From Mesorhizobium sp. M1C.F.Ca.ET.210.01.1.1 (GTDB taxonomy: Bacteria > Pseudomonadota > Alphaproteobacteria > Rhizobiales > Rhizobiaceae), in NCBI RefSeq assembly GCF_004791585.1, contig NZ_SRUU01000016.1, positions 1 through 64,000 of the forward strand: 64,000 bases of DNA. The letters are read 5' to 3'. Positions 55,112-63,686 of the stretch are shown in pieces. The notes under the pieces are model-generated. The model saw only the letters and a list, made by a program, of their open reading frames with translations, was not told where the DNA came from and made no database searches. Position numbers and translations under genes: made by a program. The stretch's first letter is position 1; each line of letters starts with the position of its first letter.

Positions 55112-55318
55112 ATGAAAAGCGACTTTGCCGCCGCGCACCTGCACCTCGACAGGGCCTGCCACTATCTTCGCGGCGACGATGAAACCAGCCGCACGGCGCT
55201 CGCCGCGCTCGACCTCGTGATCGAGGCGGTCGCCACCGCCCAGTATGCCCGGCCCGAGGCCGAAGTGGTTCCGTTTCCGGCGACGTCGAAGCGGGCGCTG
55301 CCTCCCATCGCATCCTGA
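55112..55318 (+). CDS. Small hypothetical protein, 68 aa
   Basis: A 68-residue helical protein: 'MKSDFAAAHLHLDRACHYLR' and 'GDDETSRTALAALDLVIEAV', ending in a Pro/Arg tail. The pattern suggests one or two helical hairpins. A strong ribosome site ('aaggagaagcta') sets ATG 55112; the frame upstream is repeat sequence. It is divergent from the antiporter gene and in the same direction as the DUF2270 gene. The family is not recognised, though such proteins are common in Rhizobiales. Confidence 0.75.
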   Translation: MKSDFAAAHLHLDRACHYLRGDDETSRTALAALDLVIEAVATAQYARPEAEVVPFPATSKRALPPIAS

Positions 55319-55426
55319 CTTATCCGCCTGAAAGGCGGGAAACATTTCTGCCGGCCGCACATTGTGCTATATGGGGTGTGGCCGGCTCGTTCGGCCGGCC
55401 ACGGCGGGAGGCACGTGGCAAGGGGA

Positions 55427-56158
55427 ATGTCACAGGTCCAGACCATAAAGCCAGCCGAGGCGGCCGCCGCGCCGCGAGGGTCCGACGCGTCCGCGCTGAA
55501 GCTGACCTCTTCCGAATTCGCAACCACCATGTCGCATTTCCATCGCGCCGAGATCGCGCGCATGGCCGGCTGGCGCGACCGGCTCGACCGCACCAGCAAC
55601 TGGTCGATCACGGTCGTTGCCGCGATGCTCTCGGTGTCGCTGTCGACGCCGAGCGCCCATCACGGCGTGCTGCTCTTCGCCATGCTCTTGATCACGCTGC
55701 TCTTGTGGATCGAGGCGCGCCGCTACCGCTTCTTCGACGTCTACCGGGCGCGGGTGCGCCAGTTCGAGCGCTACTACTTCGCGCAGATCTTCTCGCCGCA
55801 GCCGGACTTCGCCTCCAACTGGCTGGCGATCCTCGGCGAAGGCCTGCGTTCGCCGCGCTTCCTCATCTCGCAACGCGCGGCGCTGATCCGCCGGCTGCGC
55901 CGCAACTACATCTTCATGTACACGATCCTGATGCTCGCCTGGGTCTTGAAGATCACCACGCCCAGCCTGTCGCGCGAAGGCTCGCCGATCGGCTTCGGCG
56001 CCTCGCTTCTCGACACCTTCCGGGTGGCGACGCTCGGTCCCATCCCCGGCATCGTGGTGGTGTGCGGCGTCGCGGTATTCTATGTCGGCATGCTCGCCGC
56101 GGCCTTCCTGATCAGCGCCGACGACGGCGAACTGTCCTTCGGCGATGTGCATGTGTGA
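55427..56158 (+). CDS. DUF2270 membrane protein
   Basis: A 243-residue protein. The conserved core is 'TMSHFHRAEIARMAGWRDRL' and 'DRTSNWSITVVAAMLSVSLS', then 'YRFFDVYRARVRQFERYYFA'. Two hydrophobic helices follow each other (about 60-98), and two more lie near 170-235. This matches DUF2270, an inner-membrane family of unknown function. ATG 55427 is chosen; an in-frame GTG at 55415 with 'gggagg' before it is an alternative. The diguanylate cyclase gene follows 201 bp downstream. Confidence 0.87.
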   Translation: MSQVQTIKPAEAAAAPRGSDASALKLTSSEFATTMSHFHRAEIARMAGWRDRLDRTSNWSITVVAAMLSVSLSTPSAHHGVLLFAMLLITLLLWIEARRYRFFDVYRARVRQFERYYFAQIFSPQPDFASNWLAILGEGLRSPRFLISQRAALIRRLRRNYIFMYTILMLAWVLKITTPSLSREGSPIGFGASLLDTFRVATLGPIPGIVVVCGVAVFYVGMLAAAFLISADDGELSFGDVHV

Positions 56159-56359
56159 GCGGCGAAAGCCGCAATCCAACTCAAACCGGCCGGAATGCCC
56201 GTTTTCGCGTGAACCAGGCGCCGCCCGATACGTGCCGGGACAACCTCCGGGCCGGGCCGCCGTTAGCACGTTAATAAGCATTTGGTAATAAAAACCGATG
56301 GATGAGAGATAGGCCTCGATCCGCAAACGGAAAAGCACCGCGGCCGGCGCGGCATCGCC

Positions 56360-58573
56360 ATGCGCATTAGGAGCCAGATCATCCTCAGCATGGTCAGCGC
56401 CGCGGCGCTGATCGGGCTGGTTGGCGGCGTCGCCATATTCACGCAGATGACGGCGACCAAATACCTCGGGCTGACCGAAGCGACCAATGTCGCGCGCGAG
56501 CTCGCCGACACCATCGTCTTCAAGCCGTCCGACGGCACGCCTTCGCTGCTTGATCGGCCCGAGGCGCTCACGCAGTTCCTTGAGCAGCAGCATCGGCGCG
56601 CGCGGCGGGATTTCATCGTCGTCGACCGCAACAAGCTGATCGTCGCCCATGCCGCCGACGAGGAACACAAGGCCGGCGACAAGTTCAACCACGACCCCGG
56701 AAACGAGGTTGGCCAGACGCTGGCAGACGGCTTCCCGCGCAAGTTCGTCGATCCGAACGAGGTGAACGCGATCCTGGCCGTTCCGATCGAGCAGGGCGAG
56801 GACAACATCGTCGGCGCCGTGCTGCTGGAATACGATCCCGTGGTCAACGCCGCCGAACAGCGCACCAATGGCCTGCTCTGGCTGGTCGGCCTCAGCACCG
56901 CCGCCGCCATGCTGGTCGCGGCGGGTTTCGCCTGGATGCTGCTCAGCCGTTTCGGCTCCGGCCTCAAGGACATGATGCGCGGCATGCAGGCTTTGGCGCA
57001 GGGCGACGCCATGACCCGCATCGGCCATGCCCGCAGGGACGAGTTCGGGCAGCTGGCCGAAGGCTTCAACACGATGGCCGACCAGCTCGCATCGGCGCGG
57101 GCGCATATCGAGGACATCGTCGAGACGGTGGCCGAGGGCATCGTGGTGCTCGACGGCGACGGCCGCATCGTCAGCGCCAACCCGGCCGCGACGACGATGA
57201 TCGGCCGGCGCGCCGACAAGATCGTCGGGCTGCAATGGGACGCGGCGGTGAAGCTGCACGACGCGAAGGGCGGCGACTTCACCGGCGGGACGTCGCCCAT
57301 CGAGATCGCTCTGGCCACCGGACGCCAGCACCAGGGCGAAGTGCGCCTGGCCAGGCTGGACGGCTCGCAAACGCCCGTCATCGCCAGCTGCAGCCCGCTG
57401 AGCCGGTCGGAGGGCGGCCTGGTGCTGACCCTCAACGACATCAGTGAATTGCGCCGCGCCGAAGGCATCGTCAACGAGCGTGCCGATCAACTGGCCATCC
57501 TCAATCGCGAGCTGCACGAGAAGTCGGAGACGACGACCCGGCTGGTCAAGCTTGGCGAATTGCTGCAAGCCTGCGTGACCTTCCCCGAAGCCTTCTCGGT
57601 GGTCGGCACGGCGATGACCGAATTTCTCGGGGGTTTAAGCGGCAGCGTGCATCTGACCAGCGCCTCGCGCAACCTGGTCGAGGAGATGGCGCATTGGGGC
57701 GATGTCCGCTCGAGCATCACCCAATTCGCGCCGGAAGATTGCTGGGCGCTGCGGCGCGGCCAGGAACATGTCGCCGGGCCAGGCATGCTGACGCCGCGCT
57801 GCGCGCATATCACCGAGAACGGCAAGAAGGGCTATGTCTGCATGCCGCTGGCGGCGCAGGGCGAGACGCTCGGCATCCTGCACCTATGCGAGCCGAACGC
57901 GGCCGAGAAACCGCAATGGCTGGCCGAGCGGCAGCAGATCCTGCGCGGCGTCGTCGACACTCTCGCCCTGGCGCTGGCCAATCTGCGCCTGCGCGAGACG
58001 CTCAGGCAGCAGTCGATCCGCGATCCGAACACAGGCCTGTTCAACCGGCGCTATCTCGAGGAAACCAGCAGCCGGGAACTGAGGCGCATGGAGCGCTCGG
58101 GCCAGCCTCTGACGATCATCATGCTCGATGTCGACCACTTCAAGCAGTTCAACGACACCTTCGGCCACGAGGCCGGGGACCTTGTGCTGAAGCAGGTCGC
58201 GGCGACGCTGATCGAGCATGCGCGCGACAGCGATGTCGTGTCGCGCTACGGCGGCGAGGAATTCGCCTTGGTGATGCCGGGATGCTCGCTCGAGGAGGGC
58301 GCTGAGCGCGCCGAAACGCTACGCCAGGCGATCAAGAATCTGCATCTGGCGCATCGCGGCCGTACGCTGGGCACGGTCACGGCCTCGTTCGGCGTCGCGG
58401 CCTATCCTGAGCATGGCTCAGGCTGGGCCGAACTCACCAATGCCGCCGACCATGCGCAATACGATGCCAAGGCCGAGGGACGCGACCGCGTGGTCGTGGC
58501 CAGGAACACCCCGCCGGGCGAGCGTCCCGCGATCCAGCTGGTGCCGTCGAAGAAATCGGGCGCGCCGACGTAA
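56360..58573 (+). CDS. Membrane diguanylate cyclase with HAMP, PAS and GAF
   Basis: A 737-residue sensor enzyme making cyclic di-GMP. It has an N-terminal helix (8-28), a periplasmic sensor segment (about 30-170) and a second helix (about 174-195, 'LLWLVGLSTAAAMLVAAGFA'). A HAMP linker (to about 250), a PAS domain ('VETVAEGIVVLDGDGRIVSA') and a GAF-like domain (about 400-560) follow. The GGDEF domain (about 570-730) has active-site 'YGGEEFALVMPGC' and an upstream I-site RxxD (RDSD), so product inhibition is likely. The signal is unknown. No EAL domain is present. Confidence 0.95.
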   Translation: MRIRSQIILSMVSAAALIGLVGGVAIFTQMTATKYLGLTEATNVARELADTIVFKPSDGTPSLLDRPEALTQFLEQQHRRARRDFIVVDRNKLIVAHAADEEHKAGDKFNHDPGNEVGQTLADGFPRKFVDPNEVNAILAVPIEQGEDNIVGAVLLEYDPVVNAAEQRTNGLLWLVGLSTAAAMLVAAGFAWMLLSRFGSGLKDMMRGMQALAQGDAMTRIGHARRDEFGQLAEGFNTMADQLASARAHIEDIVETVAEGIVVLDGDGRIVSANPAATTMIGRRADKIVGLQWDAAVKLHDAKGGDFTGGTSPIEIALATGRQHQGEVRLARLDGSQTPVIASCSPLSRSEGGLVLTLNDISELRRAEGIVNERADQLAILNRELHEKSETTTRLVKLGELLQACVTFPEAFSVVGTAMTEFLGGLSGSVHLTSASRNLVEEMAHWGDVRSSITQFAPEDCWALRRGQEHVAGPGMLTPRCAHITENGKKGYVCMPLAAQGETLGILHLCEPNAAEKPQWLAERQQILRGVVDTLALALANLRLRETLRQQSIRDPNTGLFNRRYLEETSSRELRRMERSGQPLTIIMLDVDHFKQFNDTFGHEAGDLVLKQVAATLIEHARDSDVVSRYGGEEFALVMPGCSLEEGAERAETLRQAIKNLHLAHRGRTLGTVTASFGVAAYPEHGSGWAELTNAADHAQYDAKAEGRDRVVVARNTPPGERPAIQLVPSKKSGAPT

Positions 58574-58659
58574 AGGGCTGAGGCCGCCGGTAGCGCAGGG
58601 CTTACCGGGCTGCCCGCCAGTCGTATCCGGTCGGCGATGACCCTGGATGCGCCGCCTGC

Positions 58660-60036
58660 TCACAATCCCGGCGGCCTGACGAAGCCGTCGGTGAGGCGCG
58701 CCAGCGCCTTGGCGGCGGCGAGCAGCTTCATGTCCGAATGGCGGCGGCCGACGAGCTGGGCGCCGATCGGCAGGCCCTCGCGGTCGAGGCCGATCGGAAT
58801 GACGGCGGCCGGGTGCCCGGTCAAGTTGAAGCGGCAGGCGTGGCTCAGCGCGCTCCAGTATGGCGTCTCGACGCCGTCGACGGGGATCGGCGCGCCCGTC
58901 TCGCGGTGGCGGAAGGCGGTGCACATCATAGCCGGGCAGACGAGCACGTCCCAGTCGTCGAAGAAGCGCTCCCAGGCGTGGATGAATCCGTCGCGCCGGT
59001 TCAGCGCCTCGAGATAGGCCGAGAGCGAGGGCGAGGCTTCGCGCGGCGCCACGAAGGCCTGCGAGTACCAGGTGATGAGATCGGAGAACAGCGCCCTTTC
59101 CGCCACGAAATCATGCTGCGGCAGTGCCTCCCGCACATGCGCTCCCCCGACCTCGATGGCGCCGGCGAAGCCTGCAATTGCCTCGGCGATGTCGAACGCG
59201 GTCGGCACGCCGGGGAATTCCGGCGCGAAGGCCACCCGGAGCCGGCCGAGCGGCGGCTCCGGCGCCTCGTCGGCCGCCACCGGCGGTACCTCGGTGTCGA
59301 GGCCGTCGGCGCCGGCAATGATACGGTGGGCAAGGATGAGATCGTCGACGTCGCGGGCCAAGGGCCCGATGTCGAACAGCAGGCGGAAGCTGCGCGGCAT
59401 GTCGGGCGGATCGGCGTAGCTGCCGGTGATCGGGACGGTCGCCTGCGTCGGCTTGAAGCCGCAGATGCCGGTGAGATGCGCCGGCACTCGGACCGACCCG
59501 CCGGCATCGCTGCCGATCTCCAGCGGCACCAGCCCGGCGGCGACGGCCGCGGCGGCGCCGCCGCTGGAGCCGCCCGGCGTGCGGGTGACGTCCCAGGGAT
59601 TGACGGTGCGGCCGAAGATCGGATTGACGGTCTGCAGGTCGCGCAGCCTCGGCGGCACGTTGGTCTTGCCGATGATGATGGCGCCGGCCTTGCGCAGCCT
59701 GGCCGCGACGGTGCTGTCGGCAGACGGAACATAGTCGGCCCACGCCGTCAGGCCGACCGTGGTGCGCATGCCGGCGGTGGCATGGCCGTCCTTCAGCGTG
59801 ACCGGCACGCCATTGAGCGGACCGAGGGCATCGCCGCGCGCGACCGCCAGATCGGCGGCCTTCGCTCCGGCGCGGGCCGCCTCCTCGTCGAGCGTGACAA
59901 TGGCGTTGAGGAGCGGATTGACCAGCGCGATCCGGGCAAGCTGCGCCTCCATCGCCTCGACTGCGCTGACTTTCTTCTCACGGATCGCCGCCGCCAGTCG
60001 CCTGGCGGTCAGGAAGGTGGTGTCGGAGTGGGGCAT
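58660..60036 (-). CDS. Amidase-signature family hydrolase
   Basis: A 458-residue amidase of standard length. The triad is complete: Lys in 'NGVPVTLKDGHATAGM', cis-Ser in 'TPGGSSGGAAAAVAAGLVPL' and nucleophile Ser in 'IGSDAGGSVRVPAHLTGICG' followed by 'FKPTQ'. It hydrolyses a carboxamide; the substrate is unknown. Start ATG 60036 is at the head of the conserved region. It is more canonical than the 3743 amidase, which suggests they are not recent duplicates. Confidence 0.93.
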   Translation of the reverse strand: MPHSDTTFLTARRLAAAIREKKVSAVEAMEAQLARIALVNPLLNAIVTLDEEAARAGAKAADLAVARGDALGPLNGVPVTLKDGHATAGMRTTVGLTAWADYVPSADSTVAARLRKAGAIIIGKTNVPPRLRDLQTVNPIFGRTVNPWDVTRTPGGSSGGAAAAVAAGLVPLEIGSDAGGSVRVPAHLTGICGFKPTQATVPITGSYADPPDMPRSFRLLFDIGPLARDVDDLILAHRIIAGADGLDTEVPPVAADEAPEPPLGRLRVAFAPEFPGVPTAFDIAEAIAGFAGAIEVGGAHVREALPQHDFVAERALFSDLITWYSQAFVAPREASPSLSAYLEALNRRDGFIHAWERFFDDWDVLVCPAMMCTAFRHRETGAPIPVDGVETPYWSALSHACRFNLTGHPAAVIPIGLDREGLPIGAQLVGRRHSDMKLLAAAKALARLTDGFVRPPGL

Positions 60037-60108
60037 GGTGGGATTCTCCCTAGGGAATAGGAAGCAGGGAAAAGATCAGACCGCCCACGCATCCCTATTT
60101 CCTATTTC

Positions 60109-60726
60109 CTATTGCCTACCCCCTATTCCCAACGAAAGCGCCGTGCGGAACTCCTTCGTGGTGTTGCGGTTGGGATAGGGCTCGGCCGGCACCGGGACGC
60201 CGAGATGGGCGCAGAGCGGCTCCCAGCCGTCGCCAAGCTTGTGGACCAGCAGGCGTTCGGCGGGCACGGACTCGAGCACCGCCTCGACATTGGCCTCGTA
60301 GACGGCGATCGCATGCGCGCGGTCATGCGGGCGACCGCCGAAGACCTGATTTGAGACGAGGGAAATGCCGAGCGCCTCCTGATCCTGGATGTTGCTGATC
60401 GCCGGTAGGATGGTCTTTGCGAAACTCTCCCACCAGCTTTCGGGCGAGCGCCAGGTGAGGATGACGCGCGCTTGCGGATAGGCTTCGATCAGTTCGCGCC
60501 AGTAGTACGCGGAAGGCCAGTCGACGCAGGACTTGTAGCCGGCGAAGAGCCGATCCCAATCCGGCGCCGCGCCCCTGGCGAGCGCCCGCCAGAGCCGCTT
60601 CTGCTCGTCATGCGCCATCACCTCCGACATGTGATGACACGGCCCGAAGCCGAGCGTCGTCAGCGCCTCGCGCATCGAATCCGTGCCGGTGCGGCCGAAG
60701 CCGGTTCCCATCACCCTGATCGGCAT
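60109..60726 (-). CDS. Sulfotransferase-family protein
   Basis: A 205-residue protein with a PAPS-type start: 'MPIRVMGTGFGRTGTDSMRE' (5'-phosphosulfate-binding loop) and 'ALTTLGFGPCHHMSEVM'. 'YPQARVILTWRSPESWWESF' is the 3'-phosphate-binding strand (R-S-P-E-S-W). This matches the small sulfotransferase group often found in alphaproteobacteria, some of which were misnamed NAD-epimerases. The acceptor is unknown. ATG 60726 is clear. It is upstream of the amidase on the same strand, with a 72-bp gap. Confidence 0.9.
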   Translation of the reverse strand: MPIRVMGTGFGRTGTDSMREALTTLGFGPCHHMSEVMAHDEQKRLWRALARGAAPDWDRLFAGYKSCVDWPSAYYWRELIEAYPQARVILTWRSPESWWESFAKTILPAISNIQDQEALGISLVSNQVFGGRPHDRAHAIAVYEANVEAVLESVPAERLLVHKLGDGWEPLCAHLGVPVPAEPYPNRNTTKEFRTALSLGIGGRQ

Positions 60727-60768
60727 CTTTCCCCTCCCCTCTTCGTCCGTGGGTCCACTGCCGCGCGG

Positions 60769-61668
60769 TCAACTTTGCCGAACGACGAGCCGCAAGCGAT
60801 TGCCCTCCGGATCGGCGGTCTCGATCGCGCCACTGGTCCTCTTCACCGGCACGCTGGCGGCGTCGAGCCTCAGCGCCACGGCGTCAAGCTCCTCCGCCGA
60901 GGCAAGCTCGACCGTGAAATGGTCGAGGCCGGCGGCATCCGGCGGCGGCTCGCGCAATTCGTCGCGCGCCCAAATGTTGAAGGCGACCATATGCGGCCGG
61001 CGGCCGGTGCCGCAGTCGAACATGCCGAAGGTCCTGGACTGGATGTGGGGCCGGAAGCCGAGCACGCCGACATAGAATTCCATGAGCTGCTCCGGCGCGC
61101 GCGTGCGCATATGGATATGGCCGATGAAGGCGTTCGCGGCCATCCTTGGTTCGACATGGCCGGAATTGCCGAGGTCGCGCAGCAGGCCCGGGACGTCCAG
61201 CGCCTCGAGCCCGGAATGCGCGCTGCCGTCGGTGGCGATCAGCGCGACGCAGCCGTCGGCCGACACTTCCCGGCGCAGGAAACGCTGCGGCGTGTCGAAG
61301 CAGATCTCGATGCCGTTGCCGGACGGATCGGAGACGTAGAGCGATTCCGAAATCAGATGGTCCTGGGCGCTGTATCGCAAGCCCGACGCCTTCAGGCGGG
61401 CCGCGGCATGGGCAAGATCGCGGCGGCTCGTGACATGGATGGCGACATGGAAGAGATCGCGCGATTTCTGCGGCAGGGGCGTCTGCGCTCCAGCATGGAG
61501 CACAATCAGCGTCCGACCGCCGGCGCCGAGCTCGGCGACGGCGTCGTTCTCGCCGATCAATTCGAGTCCAAGGGTATCGCGCCAGACAGTCAATGCCGCC
61601 GGGATATCGGTCACCTTGAGATGGACCGGCCCGAGGCAGGTGGCTTGAGACAGCAATCTTTCGTCCAT
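60769..61668 (-). CDS. Two-domain VOC protein, catechol 2,3-dioxygenase-like
   Basis: A 299-residue protein with two VOC modules (about 1-140 and 160-299), the size of a type-I extradiol dioxygenase. The first module keeps His in 'LGPVHLKVTDIPAALTVWRD', His in 'RDLFHVAIHVTSRRDL' and Glu in 'SDPSGNGIEICFDTPQR'. The second keeps His in 'FIGHIHMRTRAPEQLMEFYV' and 'GLDHFTVELASAEEL' but has 'DPEGNRLRLV' where a Glu ligand is expected. So the active iron may sit in the first module, or the protein may be inactive. ATG 61668 is used. Confidence 0.85.
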   Translation of the reverse strand: MDERLLSQATCLGPVHLKVTDIPAALTVWRDTLGLELIGENDAVAELGAGGRTLIVLHAGAQTPLPQKSRDLFHVAIHVTSRRDLAHAAARLKASGLRYSAQDHLISESLYVSDPSGNGIEICFDTPQRFLRREVSADGCVALIATDGSAHSGLEALDVPGLLRDLGNSGHVEPRMAANAFIGHIHMRTRAPEQLMEFYVGVLGFRPHIQSRTFGMFDCGTGRRPHMVAFNIWARDELREPPPDAAGLDHFTVELASAEELDAVALRLDAASVPVKRTSGAIETADPEGNRLRLVVRQS

Positions 61669-61852
61669 TGTCTTTATCCGATTGCGGTCGCGAACATATT
61701 AGCCCTGAATGATATTTCTGTCTTGCGCCAAGTTCGGGTTGACCCCTCCCCGGCGGGCGGCGACTATCGCCAAAAGGCGATTTGTTCTCACGCAATTCCG
61801 GACGGAAAGCCGCTGCACTTTTCCTGGAATTGCTCAGGCAGGAGGAATTCAA

Positions 61853-62152
61853 ATGGACGAGCCCGAACGCTGGCGCAACATGGCGAGCGCGCCGAGGGAC
61901 GGCAGCCGCATCCTGGTCACGGTGCGCTCGTCCGAGCAGGGACCGGCCGAGGTCGACATGGCCTACTGGTCGCGCGCCGACCAGTTCGGCGCGGAAGGCT
62001 GGCGGGCATCCGATTCCTCGCCCGGCCGCGTCGTCGAATATGCCGAGCCGGAGCTCAGATGCTGGATGCCCCTGCCCACGGCCGGACGCGGGACGATGCC
62101 TACACCGTGGGAAGAGGATGAGGTGCCGCTGGTGGATGGGGAAGGGATTTAG
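61853..62152 (+). CDS. Hypothetical protein, DUF551-like
   Basis: A 99-residue soluble protein: 'WRNMASAPRDGSRILVTVRS', then 'VDMAYWSRADQFGAEGWRAS' and 'LRCWMPLPTAGRGTMPTPWE'. The 'MASAPRDGSRIL' opening resembles the DUF551 motif (M-x-x-A-P-x-D-G). The role is unknown. A very good ribosome site ('caggaggaattcaa') precedes ATG 61853. It is divergent from the VOC gene and convergent with the Rieske gene. Confidence 0.8.
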   Translation: MDEPERWRNMASAPRDGSRILVTVRSSEQGPAEVDMAYWSRADQFGAEGWRASDSSPGRVVEYAEPELRCWMPLPTAGRGTMPTPWEEDEVPLVDGEGI

Positions 62153-62203
62153 GCGGGTCGCCCTCTCCCTCCGCCGGCGATTTCGCCAATCGCCATAGGA
62201 TTC

Positions 62204-62518
62204 CTACCCCACCGCCACCAACACCTCCCCCGCCTCGACCTTTGCCGGATAGGTGCGGAGGTTGATGCACGGCGGCAGGCGCTTGGCCGCTCCGGTGCGG
62301 TAATCGAAGGCGCCGGAATGCTTCGGACATTCGACCTCGTAGTCCATGACCAGGCCGTCGGCGATGTGCACGGCCTCATGCGTGCAGAGTCCGTCGGTGC
62401 AGAACACCTCGTCGTCGGGGGAGCGGAAGACGGCATAGGTCTTGCCGCCATGGTCGAAGCGGCGGGCGCCTTCCTGTTCGATGTCGTCGAGGCCGCAGGC
62501 CCTGATCCAGCCGGTCAT
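62204..62518 (-). CDS. mocE: MocE-type Rieske [2Fe-2S] ferredoxin
   Basis: A 104-residue Rieske ferredoxin. The cluster ligands are C-x-H in 'FCTDGLCTHEAVHIADG' and C-x-x-H in 'VECPKHSGAFDYRTGAA', spaced as in Rieske proteins. It resembles MocE of the rhizopine catabolism locus, which donates electrons to an oxygenase. Start ATG 62518 follows 'gtgagaaac'. It lies 65 bp downstream of a binding-protein gene and beyond a desaturase/hydroxylase gene, the same grouping expected for moc. An alternative is a ferredoxin for another Rieske-coupled oxygenase. Confidence 0.82.
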   Translation of the reverse strand: MTGWIRACGLDDIEQEGARRFDHGGKTYAVFRSPDDEVFCTDGLCTHEAVHIADGLVMDYEVECPKHSGAFDYRTGAAKRLPPCINLRTYPAKVEAGEVLVAVG

Positions 62519-62582
62519 GTTTCTCACCTGTAAGTGCGATTGCGGCGAGCCTCCGGGGCTTGCCCGGAGGCTCAGTCCTGGG

Positions 62583-63524
62583 TCAGTTCTTGCCGAGGTA
62601 CTCTGCCGCATTCGCGGGCGTCACCAGCTCGAACGGCACGTAGACGACGCGGTCGACCTTCTCGCCCTTGGCTAAGGCAAGTGCTGCATCGACACCGCCG
62701 CCGCCCTGCCCCTTGGCATTCTGGAACACCGTCACCGAAAGCTCGCCGGCCTTCATCGACTGCAGGCCGTCCTGCGTGGCGTCGATGCCGCCGACCACGA
62801 CGTTCTTCATGTCGACGCCATTGGCCTTCAGCGCCAGGATGGCGCCGATGGCGGATTCATCGTTGTTGGCGATGACGGCGTCGGGCGCCGGACCGGCGGT
62901 CAGCCAGTTGGTCATCAGGTTCTGCGCATTGTCGCGCGACCATTCCGACGACTGCTTGTCGGTGACCTTGATGAAGCTGCACATGTCGGTCGAAAAGACC
63001 TGCTCGACATCCTTGGTGCGCTGGAGCGCCGCCTGGTGCACCAGGCTGCCCATGACGATGTAGGCACTGGCGCCGGAGGACTTGCCTTTGGCGCGCAGCA
63101 TCTTGCACACCTCGAAGGCTTCCAGCGTGCCGGACTCGACCTCGTTTGAGCCGACATAGACCTGTTTCTCAGGCAGCTTCGCCATGTCGACCGGCTCGAG
63201 ATTGACGAAGACCAGCGGAATGCCGGCCTTGGCGGCCTCTTCGCTGATGGTCTTGGAGGCATTGGTGTCGACGAGGGTGACGATGATGGCATCGACGCCT
63301 GAGGCGATGAAGTTCTTGACCTGATCGAGCTGCTTGGCGACGTCGTTCTGGGCATCCTCGACCTGGATGTCGGCGCCCTTCTCCTTGGCGCGGTCCTGCA
63401 TGCCGTGCATCAAGAGCGTCTGGAAATTGTTGTCGAAATTGACGATCGAGACGCCGAGCTTGGCGGCGAATGCGTTGGTCGACATCAGCGCAGCCAAAGC
63501 CGTCGAGATGAGAAGTTTCTTCAC
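62583..63524 (-). CDS. mocB: Rhizopine-type ABC substrate-binding protein
   Basis: A 313-residue periplasmic-binding protein with a signal peptide ('KKLLISTALAALMSTNAFA'). The fold is RbsB-like: 'VSIVNFDNNFQTLLMHGMQD', 'FIASGVDAIIVTLVDTNAS' and 'GPAPDAVIANNDESAIGAI'. These resemble sugar/inositol-type binding proteins, including the rhizopine-binding MocB. The start is GTG 63524, with 'gggaggaacccc' ahead. Together with the Rieske and desaturase genes it suggests uptake of an inositol derivative such as 3-O-methyl-scyllo-inosamine. ABC permease and ATPase genes are not in the window. Confidence 0.75.
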   Translation of the reverse strand: MKKLLISTALAALMSTNAFAAKLGVSIVNFDNNFQTLLMHGMQDRAKEKGADIQVEDAQNDVAKQLDQVKNFIASGVDAIIVTLVDTNASKTISEEAAKAGIPLVFVNLEPVDMAKLPEKQVYVGSNEVESGTLEAFEVCKMLRAKGKSSGASAYIVMGSLVHQAALQRTKDVEQVFSTDMCSFIKVTDKQSSEWSRDNAQNLMTNWLTAGPAPDAVIANNDESAIGAILALKANGVDMKNVVVGGIDATQDGLQSMKAGELSVTVFQNAKGQGGGGVDAALALAKGEKVDRVVYVPFELVTPANAAEYLGKN

Positions 63525-63686
63525 GGGGTTCCTCCCTTTGGACTGGAGCGCCGGGTCACTCCGCTTCTGATTTTCCGGCCCTTTCGGGATGGCTTGGGTG
63601 GAACGCCGAAGGCGTTCTCACCGGGTGGAAGGCCCAAGGCCTTCTCACCGGTGCACGGCCGAGGCCGCTCACATGGTCTGTCGGCG

